From Glaciecola petra (GTDB lineage: Bacteria > Pseudomonadota > Gammaproteobacteria > Enterobacterales > Alteromonadaceae): a stretch of DNA of 64,000 bases. Made by a program: the position numbers and the translations under genes. Within the stretch, counting starts at the first letter, position 1, and each line of letters begins with the position of its first letter. The stretch covers positions 78,385 through 142,384 of the forward strand of contig NZ_JAVRHX010000007.1 in assembly GCF_031846345.1 (NCBI RefSeq), written 5' to 3'. The notes beneath the pieces are model-generated. The model made no database searches. It was not told the origin of the DNA and worked only from the letters and a program-made list of their open reading frames with translations. Of this stretch, positions 35,226 through 42,891 are shown piece after piece.

Positions 35226-36990
35226 GCTGTATGTCCCCCAAATTGCTATTGGTTTGCCCAAAACCAACATATTCGCGGTTTAGTTGCCCGTCTATTAAAC
35301 GCTCACTCAACCAAGCCGCATTTCGCATGGCTAGCGTCATAATGGTTAAGGTACAATTTTTATGTGGGTTGGAGGCAAAAACGCCCGCGTCCATTATAAA
35401 CAAATTTGGGCAATCCCATGTTTGTCCCCATTGATTCGTGACAGAATCTTTAGGCGAACTGCCCATACGAGTAGTCCCTACCTCGTGTATAATGGAGCCG
35501 CCTTTTGAGATCGCTTGTTCTGCGCAAGGCAGTTCACCAACACTTGCGCCCATACTTTCAAGTATGTTTTTGGCTGTTTTTAGTCCATGCTCTATTTGCT
35601 TAAGTTCATGTGTTGACCAACTAAAGTGAAAGCGGGCAACACCAATGCCCCATTTATCTTTCACTTTAGGATCGATATCCATATAGGTGTTGTCATTGGG
35701 CAGCATTTCTCCCCTCAAGGCAAATCCAATGTATGCACCATAATCTCGTTTTACTTGTTGTTTGAGGGTCTTTCCATAGCCATGGTAATAGTCTGCAATC
35801 CATGAACTAGGTTGTCTAAAACCGCTGCTAATTTCAAAATGATAACCGCGTGGAAAATCAAGTTCGCCCGTCTCTTGAGCCTTATGTCCCCACCAGGGTA
35901 TAAACAAATGGTTTGCGGTGTGTCCATCTTCGTTATAGCGGGGGCGATTTTGCAAAGCTGGAATGCTGGCACCCAACCATGCACCCGTCGAATCCATTAA
36001 ATTACGACCTACCTGACCACTGCTATTAGCTAGACCATTAGGATGATGTTTATTCTTAGAATTTAATAAAATACGCGCTGATTCGCAGGCGCTTGCCGCT
36101 AAAATCACCACTGGTGAAGCAACGCTGACAACATTGTCTACATTGTTTTTATCGACATAGCTAACCGCATTTACATGCCCTTGTTGGTCAACATCAATTG
36201 ACTTAACCATGGCGTTTGTAATGACTTTTAGATTACCGGTCGCTTTTGCCATAGGAAGAAGCGAAGTGGTCGTCTGAAAAGCAGCACCAATTGAACAACC
36301 TCGGCCACATGGAGTGGCATAAAAACAAGCAGCGCGATCGTCTAATGGTTTGGTCAGCACTGCTCTATGCATTGGCACTGCGTCAATACCATGTTTTTTG
36401 GCCGCCGCCGCCACCAATAACTCTGTTACTCGTGGCACAGGGGGTGTTTGCAAAATACCATCTGAAGAGGGTGGCATGTCATCAAGCCCTGTATTTGTGC
36501 CACACACGCCAACTAAAGCTTCTGTTTTGTCGTACCAAGTAGCGATATCTTCGTAAACCATTGGCCAATCTGCACCCAAACCGTCGCGTGTTTTGCCCTT
36601 AAAATCGTGTTCACTAAAACGCAAGGAGTAACGTCCCCAGTGATTTGTCCGGCCACCCAGCATACGCGCTCGCCACCACATAAAATCACTATCACTTGCG
36701 TTAGTGTATGGTTCGTTAGGTACTTGCCAACCACCGTCAACGGTCGCATCATAAAAACCAAATTCTTTATCAGAATTTCCACCACCCATCAAAGGCGCTT
36801 GCGCGTTTGTTTGAAACATAGGGGTCTCGGTTTTTGGATCATAATCCCTGCCAGCTTCGAGCATAAGCACTTTATGGCCAGCTTTAGTCAACACATAAGC
36901 GGCCATGGCACCACCTGCACCTGAACCAACTACTAGCACATCATGCTCAAAATTTTCATCCTGTGGTTTGTTTATTGATTCAGAACTCAT
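35218..36990 (-). CDS. GMC oxidoreductase (sugar 3-dehydrogenase/gluconate dehydrogenase-like)
   Basis: A 590-residue FAD enzyme: dinucleotide motif GSGAGG at 22-27, MLGGRTNHWGRYSLR near 110-125, and the GMC C-terminal signature with the active-site region SNPHKNCTLTIMTLAMR. It lacks a signal peptide but has a Tat-signal-bearing partner subunit encoded just downstream. Homologues in this layout oxidise glycosides at C3 (3-ketoglycosides) or gluconate at C2. The DUF1080 protein encoded 1 nt upstream belongs to a family that cleaves 3-ketoglycosides, so C3 oxidation is the better guess. Confidence 0.9.
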   Translation of the reverse strand: MSSESINKPQDENFEHDVLVVGSGAGGAMAAYVLTKAGHKVLMLEAGRDYDPKTETPMFQTNAQAPLMGGGNSDKEFGFYDATVDGGWQVPNEPYTNASDSDFMWWRARMLGGRTNHWGRYSLRFSEHDFKGKTRDGLGADWPMVYEDIATWYDKTEALVGVCGTNTGLDDMPPSSDGILQTPPVPRVTELLVAAAAKKHGIDAVPMHRAVLTKPLDDRAACFYATPCGRGCSIGAAFQTTTSLLPMAKATGNLKVITNAMVKSIDVDQQGHVNAVSYVDKNNVDNVVSVASPVVILAASACESARILLNSKNKHHPNGLANSSGQVGRNLMDSTGAWLGASIPALQNRPRYNEDGHTANHLFIPWWGHKAQETGELDFPRGYHFEISSGFRQPSSWIADYYHGYGKTLKQQVKRDYGAYIGFALRGEMLPNDNTYMDIDPKVKDKWGIGVARFHFSWSTHELKQIEHGLKTAKNILESMGASVGELPCAEQAISKGGSIIHEVGTTRMGSSPKDSVTNQWGQTWDCPNLFIMDAGVFASNPHKNCTLTIMTLAMRNAAWLSERLIDGQLNREYVGFGQTNSNLGDIQHA

Positions 36991-36991
36991 G

Positions 36992-37702
36992 TCACAGCGC
37001 TCTAATTTTTATATTCTTAAATGCAACAACATCACCATGATCTTGTAACCCAATATGCCCCGATTTGTTTTTTGCAAAACCCTGCCAAGTCGCAAACTTT
37101 GAATTGGCGACAAGTTTGTTCCAACCTGAACTACCAATCACAATGCTTAAGGTATTAACCTCGTTTTGCCATACTTGTAAATGCATATCTTTCAATTTAA
37201 TTTTAATTTGATTCCATTTTCCAGCCGGTTTGTGCGAGGAGACAGGTGACGCAAGCATGTCGTACATTGAGCCAGAGAGGCGCGAATCAACCTTATTGTC
37301 GGGATGTCGCTCGTTATCTAAAATTTGTACTTCAGGGGCGTGTGAATATATGTGCTCGCCATTTTCATCTGCAAGAATAAAAATACCGCTATTGCCGACT
37401 TCAGCAATTTTCCATTCGAGAGAAAGCTCAAAATGTTGATATTGTTTTAAGCTTAAGATGTCACCGCCGCCTTTTTGAGTTAATACCATGGTGCCATCTA
37501 TAACCTGCCATTTTGGCGATAAGGTATCGCTTTTGAAATTTCGCCATTGCGACATATCTTTGCCATTGAATAACAACTCCCACCCTATTGATTTTTCTTG
37601 TTCTGTTAGTTGGTTGTCGTGGTGTTTTGCATTTACCAAAAAAGCTCCCATCAGAGTAGTTAGTGCAATACAGTAAGTGAGAATTGATTTAAATTTATGC
37701 AT
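36992..37702 (-). CDS. DUF1080 (3-keto-glycoside hydrolase-like) exported protein
   Basis: A 236-residue secreted concanavalin-like (DUF1080) protein. It has a signal peptide (to about residue 25, ALTTLMGAFLVNA), GWELLFNGKDMSQWRNF at the start of the fold, LSLEWKIAEVGNSGIFI and SGMYDML-like text, and GHIGLQDHGDVVAFKNIKIR at the end, all standard for DUF1080. Members have been linked to cleavage of 3-keto-disaccharides and glycosides. Only 1 nt separates it from the GMC gene. It stands 92 nt after xylR on the same strand; an ACGAAATTTA half-site lies upstream. Confidence 0.88.
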   Translation of the reverse strand: MHKFKSILTYCIALTTLMGAFLVNAKHHDNQLTEQEKSIGWELLFNGKDMSQWRNFKSDTLSPKWQVIDGTMVLTQKGGGDILSLKQYQHFELSLEWKIAEVGNSGIFILADENGEHIYSHAPEVQILDNERHPDNKVDSRLSGSMYDMLASPVSSHKPAGKWNQIKIKLKDMHLQVWQNEVNTLSIVIGSSGWNKLVANSKFATWQGFAKNKSGHIGLQDHGDVVAFKNIKIRAL

Positions 37703-37737
37703 ATAGGGCGTTCCAAATGATAGTCAGCTGACAGCAT

Positions 37738-37747
37738 ACGAAATTTA
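37738..37747. promoter_or_regulatory. possible XylR half-site before the DUF1080 operon
   Basis: ACGAAATTTA is identical to the left arm and following bases of the palindrome in the xylR-xylB gap (39061-39070). The other arm is absent. It lies 36 nt upstream of the DUF1080 start codon. Confidence 0.35.
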
Positions 37748-37794
37748 CAAAAAAGTAACAAATGAAAATCAGTCAGACGATTAAACTAACGATT

Positions 37795-38982
37795 CTATGA
37801 TTGGTTTTGTTGGTGACGATATTGATTGGGCGTTAAGTTGAAGTGTTTTTTCATAACTGAATAGAAATATTGGGTAGAAGGGTAACCCGACTCTTCGGCA
37901 ATTTGACTCAAAGACTTTTGTGTTTCGTGCAATAACTTACATGCAATATCGACTTTTTCTTGATGGATTTGTTGATGAATACTATGCCCAATTTCGGCAC
38001 TAAAACGAGCTTCGAGGTTGGATCTTGAAATCCCGACAAAGTCGAGGACTTGGTCAGTTTTTATGCGTTTTGTCGCATTTTGTCGAATAAAGTGCATAGC
38101 TTGAATAACGTAGGGATCTTGTAACGCTTTAAAGTCGGTTGATTGACGCTGAACAACTCCTAAAGGTGGAATGAGTTTTCGTTGAAACTGTTTTTGAATT
38201 TGTGACGGCGGCCGATTTAAGGCTTTATCGAGTGCTTTAGCCGCTTGAAAACCCATCTCAAAACAGCCTTGGCTCACAGAGCTTAAACTTACGCGGCTTA
38301 AATTTCTTGCGATGTCATCGTCATCAACACCCACAATGCATACTTGATCAGGCACCACTAAATTGAGGCTGTCGCAAACTTGTAATAAGTGTCTTGCTCG
38401 AGCGTCTGTAGCGGCAATTATACCCACGGGTAACGCTAATTCTTCAATCCAAGCTGCCAATTTTTGCATGGCATCAGCCCAAGTAGAGGCTTTTGTTTGT
38501 TGACCAATATAGCACTGGTGTTTAAAGCCATTTTGAGCACATAATTTTTCAAACGCAGATTGACGTTCTGTGGCCCATTTCCATTGTGCAGATTTCGGTA
38601 AACCATAAAAACCGAAATTGGCAATGCCTTTACTTTTTAAGTGTTCAAAAGCAGCGGTAATAACCGCGGTATTATCGGTCGCTATATAGTCAACAGCGGG
38701 GTAGTGTGATGAATTTTGATATGAACTGCCCACAGCCACTTTGCATTTATCAAAATCTTCAAGAGCCGCTACAATTTTTGGGTCATCGTAATCAGCAATT
38801 ACACCATCTACCTCCCAAGAAGCGAGATCAGTAATACGTGTTAAGCAGTCTTCTTCTAAAAAGATATCCCAACTGACTTTTGACGATTGTAAAAAATGCC
38901 CAATTCCTTCGATAACTTGACGGTCATAGACTTTGTTTGCATTAAACAATAGACCCACTCGGAATTGTTGTTGCTTAAACAT
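37795..38982 (-). CDS. xylR: xylose operon regulator XylR
   Basis: A 395-residue regulator close to E. coli XylR (392 aa). The N-terminal part is a LacI-type sugar-binding domain (FRVGLLFNANKVYDRQVIEG; then IIAATDARARHLLQVC and ICIVGVDDDDIARNLS-like text). The C-terminal 100 residues are an AraC-type double helix-turn-helix (KTDQVLDFVGISRSNLEARF and SLSQIAEESGYPSTQYFYSV). It binds xylose and activates divergent xylBA. It may also read through or act on the downstream DUF1080/GMC operon. The identification is strengthened by the neighbouring xylB, xylA and the operator. Confidence 0.93.
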   Translation of the reverse strand: MFKQQQFRVGLLFNANKVYDRQVIEGIGHFLQSSKVSWDIFLEEDCLTRITDLASWEVDGVIADYDDPKIVAALEDFDKCKVAVGSSYQNSSHYPAVDYIATDNTAVITAAFEHLKSKGIANFGFYGLPKSAQWKWATERQSAFEKLCAQNGFKHQCYIGQQTKASTWADAMQKLAAWIEELALPVGIIAATDARARHLLQVCDSLNLVVPDQVCIVGVDDDDIARNLSRVSLSSVSQGCFEMGFQAAKALDKALNRPPSQIQKQFQRKLIPPLGVVQRQSTDFKALQDPYVIQAMHFIRQNATKRIKTDQVLDFVGISRSNLEARFSAEIGHSIHQQIHQEKVDIACKLLHETQKSLSQIAEESGYPSTQYFYSVMKKHFNLTPNQYRHQQNQS

Positions 38983-39056
38983 AGTCGCTCACACTAAAAG
39001 TCAGACTTCAGAATTGTTGTCTTCAATTTTGGGTGATGATAACAATTCAATAACAA

Positions 39057-39089
39057 AATTACGAAATTTATTTATGTAATTTCGTAATT
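39057..39089. promoter_or_regulatory. XylR-type operator in the xylR-xylB gap
   Basis: Perfect 12-bp inverted repeat: AATTACGAAATT (39057-39068) and AATTTCGTAATT (39078-39089) with a 9-bp spacer. The GAAATT...AATTTC core resembles the site bound by XylR in enterobacteria. It lies 72 nt upstream of the xylB start. Confidence 0.75.
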
Positions 39090-39160
39090 GCAGTGTTTCT
39101 TGTTTCAGGTGAGCATGCAGGTCAGAATTTATTATCAACAAACAAAGCGGTGTGAAATAA

Positions 39161-40633
39161 ATGTATCTTGGAGTCGATTTAGGCACGTCGGGAATAAAAG
39201 TTATCGTCATGAATGCTGAGGGAAGCATCTTGGCAACAGCTCAAGAGAGTTTAGATGTTTCGCAACCAGCTCCCTTGTGGTCAGAACAAGCGCCGGCGGA
39301 TTGGTGGAGTGCGTTTGACAAAGCCATGTTGACCTTGGCAAAAAAAGGTTTGTTAAACACTATAAAAGCCATTGGTTTGTCGGGTCAAATGCATGGAGCA
39401 GTTCTTCTAGATAAGCAAAATAAGGTATTACGTCCGGCCATTTTATGGAACGACGGTCGCAGCGCACAACAGTGTGAAGAGCTTGAAATTAATGTTCCGC
39501 AAAGTCGTTTGATAACTGGCAACATGATGATGCCTGGTTTTACTGCGCCTAAATTACTGTGGGTAAAACAAAACGAACCTGATGTCTTTGCTAAAGTGGC
39601 TAAAGTCTTATTGCCTAAAGACTACCTTCGATTTTTACTTTCAGGCGATTTTGTTTCAGAAATGTCAGACGCTGCAGGTACCATGTGGTTAGACACCGGC
39701 AAGCGCGCTTGGAGTGAAGACTTGTTGGAAGCAACGGGTTTGCGTATTGAGCATATGCCTTCCTTGGTAGAAGGTAGTCAAATAACAGGGCATGTGTCAT
39801 TAAAATTAGCAGAACGTTGGGGGCTTCAGTCAGCTTTACCGATTGTTGGCGGCGGGGGAGACAACGCTGCCGGTGCCATTGGTGTTGGGCTAACAGAGCC
39901 TGGCCAGGCAATGATATCTTTGGGTACATCGGGGGTTTATTTTGTAGTGGCTGACACTTACAAGAGTAAGCCAGAAAAAGCTGTGCATAGTTTTTGCCAT
40001 GCATTACCAAACAAATGGCATTTAATGTCAGTACTGTTAAGTGCAGCGAGCTGTCTACAATGGTTTGCAGACAAGATTGTTGAGCAGAGCGTAGCTGACT
40101 TGTTTGAACAACTAGAGCAAGCATTGAATGACAACCCTGAAATCCTTGATAGCCGCCCTTATTTTCTGCCTTATTTGAGTGGCGAACGCACGCCACACAA
40201 TAATCCTCATGCGCAAGGAAACTTTTTTGGTTTAACGCATGCAACTAACAAAATAGCTATGTTTTATGCGGTGTTAGAAGGGGTGTCTTTTGCTTTTGCC
40301 GATGGCGTTGATGCCTTGCATGCCTCGGGGGCGAGTGCCAAAGAAATCACGGTAATTGGTGGTGGGGCGCGCAGCCCCATATGGCGACAAATGTTGTCTG
40401 ATGTATTGAACAAAACAATAGTTTTTAGAAGTGGTGGGGAAGTTGGTCCTGCTCTTGGGGCGGCTCGTCTGGCGCAAGTTGCCACCGACTCTACGCGTAA
40501 TATGTTAGATATTTGTCCACAACCACCTATTGTTGAAACACATACGCCCAATTTGCTAAACCACGCAAAATTTATCAAAAGGCGCGACACATTTACGCGT
40601 TTATACTCGCAATTGAACAGTTTGTTTATTTAA
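39161..40633 (+). CDS. xylB: xylulokinase
   Basis: A 490-residue FGGY-family kinase (E. coli XylB has 484) that phosphorylates D-xylulose to xylulose 5-phosphate. The N-terminal phosphate loop is YLGVDLGTSGIKVIVMN; SGQMHGAVLLD is the xylulokinase substrate segment; GGGGDNAAGAIGVG and VIGGGARSPIWRQM are the C-terminal FGGY/adenosine motifs. Catalytic Asp lies in LWNDGR. The gene is divergent from xylR and 33 nt before xylA, so the order is xylB-xylA, the reverse of E. coli. No xylose transporter gene is in the window. Confidence 0.96.
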   Translation: MYLGVDLGTSGIKVIVMNAEGSILATAQESLDVSQPAPLWSEQAPADWWSAFDKAMLTLAKKGLLNTIKAIGLSGQMHGAVLLDKQNKVLRPAILWNDGRSAQQCEELEINVPQSRLITGNMMMPGFTAPKLLWVKQNEPDVFAKVAKVLLPKDYLRFLLSGDFVSEMSDAAGTMWLDTGKRAWSEDLLEATGLRIEHMPSLVEGSQITGHVSLKLAERWGLQSALPIVGGGGDNAAGAIGVGLTEPGQAMISLGTSGVYFVVADTYKSKPEKAVHSFCHALPNKWHLMSVLLSAASCLQWFADKIVEQSVADLFEQLEQALNDNPEILDSRPYFLPYLSGERTPHNNPHAQGNFFGLTHATNKIAMFYAVLEGVSFAFADGVDALHASGASAKEITVIGGGARSPIWRQMLSDVLNKTIVFRSGGEVGPALGAARLAQVATDSTRNMLDICPQPPIVETHTPNLLNHAKFIKRRDTFTRLYSQLNSLFI

Positions 40634-40666
40634 AGCAATAATCTAATTTTAATAAAGGAAACCATT

Positions 40667-41986
40667 ATGTCGACTTATTTTAGCCAGGTGCCTAGCATCA
40701 AATATGAAGGTGTAGATTCAGACAAGCCCTTAGCTTTTCACCACTATAATCCTAATCAAGTAATTTTAGGCAAAAGTATGCAAGAGCACTTACGTTTTGC
40801 TGCCTGCTATTGGCATAACTTCTGTTGGGACGGCGCTGATGTGTTTGGTCAAGGAACTTTTGGTCGACCTTGGTTGCAACCGGGCGATGCCATGGAAAGA
40901 GCCAAGCAAAAAGCAGATGCCGCTTTCGAATTTTATTCAAAACTAAATATTCCTTATTATTGCTTTCATGACATTGATGTTGCGCCCGAGGGTGACAGCC
41001 TGAATGATTATATTAATAACTTTAGCGCGATGGTCGACGTGCTTGAACAAAAACAAACAGAAACCGGTGTGAAATTGTTATGGGGTACGGCAAATGTATT
41101 TAGTCATCCTCGCTATGCCGCTGGTGCTGCATCTAACCCAAACCCGGAAGTGTTTACTTATGCGGCGACGCAAGTTTTCCATGCAATGAATGCGACAAAA
41201 CGTTTAGGCGGCGCAAACTACGTATTATGGGGTGGGCGAGAAGGTTACGAAAGCCTACTTAACACTGATTTAAAACACGAACGTGAGCAGCTTGGTCGTT
41301 TCTTTACCATGGTAGCGGAGCATAAACAAAAGATTGGTTTTACAGGAGATCTGCTTATTGAGCCTAAGCCACAAGAGCCCACTAAGCACCAATACGATTA
41401 TGATTCAGCAACGGTATATGGTTTTTTGAAGCAATTTGGTTTAGAAAATGAATTCAAAGTAAACATAGAAGCAAATCACGCAACTTTAGCAGGCCATTCC
41501 TTTCATCATGAAATTGCGACAGCTATTTCGCTGGGCATTTTTGGTAGTATCGATGCTAACCGAGGTGATGCACAAAATGGCTGGGATACCGATCAATTTC
41601 CAAACGATGTAGCTGAACTCACTTTAGTCATGTATGAAATTTTGAAAGCCGGTGGCTTTGGTTCGGGCGGCTTGAACTTTGACTGTAAGTTACGTCGTCA
41701 AAGTAGTGACCCTGCGGATTTATTCCACGGACACATTGGGGGTATGGATCATATGGCATTGGCACTCAAAAAGGCCGCAGCAATATTAGAATCTGACTTC
41801 TTAAAAGCTAAGGTTGATGCACGCTATGCTGGTTGGAATAGTGATTTTGGTGGCGCTATTATGCAGGGCGAACACAGCTTAGAAAGCCTCACAAAGCATG
41901 CAATTAGCAATGCTATTTCACCCGAGCATAAAAGTGGCCAACAAGAGTTGCTAGAAAATCAAGTTAACCGTATTTTGTTTGGCTAA
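40667..41986 (+). CDS. xylA: xylose isomerase
   Basis: A 439-residue class II xylose isomerase (E. coli XylA has 440). HDIDVAPEG carries the catalytic His region, WGGREGYE and EPKPQEPTKHQYD the first metal ligands, and EANHATLAGHSFHHE the family signature; DANRGD and DTDQFP complete the second metal site. It converts D-xylose to D-xylulose. GGAAACC precedes the ATG. It follows xylB by 33 nt, and a repeat element begins within 60 nt after the stop codon. Confidence 0.97.
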   Translation: MSTYFSQVPSIKYEGVDSDKPLAFHHYNPNQVILGKSMQEHLRFAACYWHNFCWDGADVFGQGTFGRPWLQPGDAMERAKQKADAAFEFYSKLNIPYYCFHDIDVAPEGDSLNDYINNFSAMVDVLEQKQTETGVKLLWGTANVFSHPRYAAGAASNPNPEVFTYAATQVFHAMNATKRLGGANYVLWGGREGYESLLNTDLKHEREQLGRFFTMVAEHKQKIGFTGDLLIEPKPQEPTKHQYDYDSATVYGFLKQFGLENEFKVNIEANHATLAGHSFHHEIATAISLGIFGSIDANRGDAQNGWDTDQFPNDVAELTLVMYEILKAGGFGSGGLNFDCKLRRQSSDPADLFHGHIGGMDHMALALKKAAAILESDFLKAKVDARYAGWNSDFGGAIMQGEHSLESLTKHAISNAISPEHKSGQQELLENQVNRILFG

Positions 41987-42039
41987 CTAACGGAGTGTGT
42001 TTAGCTGCTAGTATTTCGACATTGCTGCGACCTACCCGT

Positions 42040-42230
42040 CGTTGCTGCGAAGGCAGCAATCTCCAGACTTCAGTGTTACGTTGTGGAGCTCTCCACTTTC
42101 GTGGAGATGACAGAGTGGGCGTGTGGAGATGACAGAGTGGGCGTGTGGAGATGACAGAGTGGGCGTGTGGAGATGACAGAGTGGGAGTGTGGAGATGACA
42201 GAGTGGGCGTGTGGAGATGACAGAGAAAGA
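42040..42230. repeat. two-hairpin repeat element with 22-bp tandem array, copy 2
   Basis: Hairpins TTGCTGC-GAAG-GCAGCAA (42041-42058) and CTCCAC-TTTC-GTGGAG (42091-42106). From 42101 a 22-bp unit starting GTGGAGATGACAGAGTGGG is repeated head to tail at 42101, 42123, 42145, 42167 and 42189, with a partial sixth copy at 42211. The unit at 42167 differs by one base. The array grows out of one arm of the second hairpin. Confidence 0.85.
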
Positions 42231-42318
42231 CGTCAAAGCGCTCGATAATCTAGTCTCTTTTTCTGCTCATTTATGGCAAGAAATCTGATAAAGTGTTTGT
42301 GACTTAAAAGAGGACGCC

Positions 42319-42774
42319 ATGAAATTTGTACAGATAAAAGCACCTAAAAAGAAAAAAATTGCGCTGGTTGCTCATGATAATATGAAGCCTGTTTTAAGTA
42401 AGTGGTGTGCAACACATCTTTTAGAGCTTAAAAATCAGGAGTTATTTGCAACAGGGACGACAGCCTCCAAAATAACTAACGATACCGGTTTAAGCGTGAG
42501 TCCCTTGCTAAGTGGACCCATGGGTGGTGATCAGCAAATTGGGGCTAAAATAGCAGAGCGAAGCTTGGACATGTTGATTTTCTTTTGGGACCCTTTGGCT
42601 TCAATGCCTCATGATCCAGACGTAAAAGCATTACTAAGAATAGCGGCTGTTTGGAATATTCCAGTGGCTTGTAATCCTAGTAGCGCTGACTATTTAATCA
42701 GTTCGCCACTGATGCAACAAGAAAATGAATACCGCGTACCTGATTATACCGCTTATCAACAAGCTCGCGAATAA
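42319..42774 (+). CDS. mgsA: methylglyoxal synthase
   Basis: A 151-residue methylglyoxal synthase, the usual length. IALVAHDNMKPVL opens the fold; LFATGTTAS binds phosphate; LLSGPMGGDQQIGA holds the catalytic Asp region (GGDQQ); FFWDPLASMPHDPDVKALLR and VACNPSSADYLISS complete the signature. It converts dihydroxyacetone phosphate to methylglyoxal, relieving sugar-phosphate stress. The position after xylBA, with a separate promoter region, may be meaningful, since rapid xylose use can cause such stress, but co-regulation is not shown. Confidence 0.96.
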   Translation: MKFVQIKAPKKKKIALVAHDNMKPVLSKWCATHLLELKNQELFATGTTASKITNDTGLSVSPLLSGPMGGDQQIGAKIAERSLDMLIFFWDPLASMPHDPDVKALLRIAAVWNIPVACNPSSADYLISSPLMQQENEYRVPDYTAYQQARE

Positions 42775-42891
42775 CACATGGTCATTATGTTCCCTAAAAA
42801 CAGCTTACTTTGTTGTAATCGCTTTTAAATGAGACACCGTATATATATCGACGAAAGATTTAATAAATATAAGAAAATGGAGTTAATTTAC

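Noticed and set aside
39615..40244. 209-codon minus-strand frame inside xylB
   Set aside because: Shadow frame: xylB is certain on the other strand and this translation has no recognisable domain or start site.
42101..42230. Regularly repeated 22-bp units resembling a CRISPR array
   Set aside because: Units are directly adjacent with no unique spacers, there are no cas genes, and they grow from a hairpin arm. It is a simple tandem repeat.
41964..42236. 90-codon minus-strand frame with HLHTPTLSSP-type repeats
   Set aside because: It is only the translation of the 22-bp tandem array and the xylA 3' end; there is no ribosome site and no independent protein pattern.
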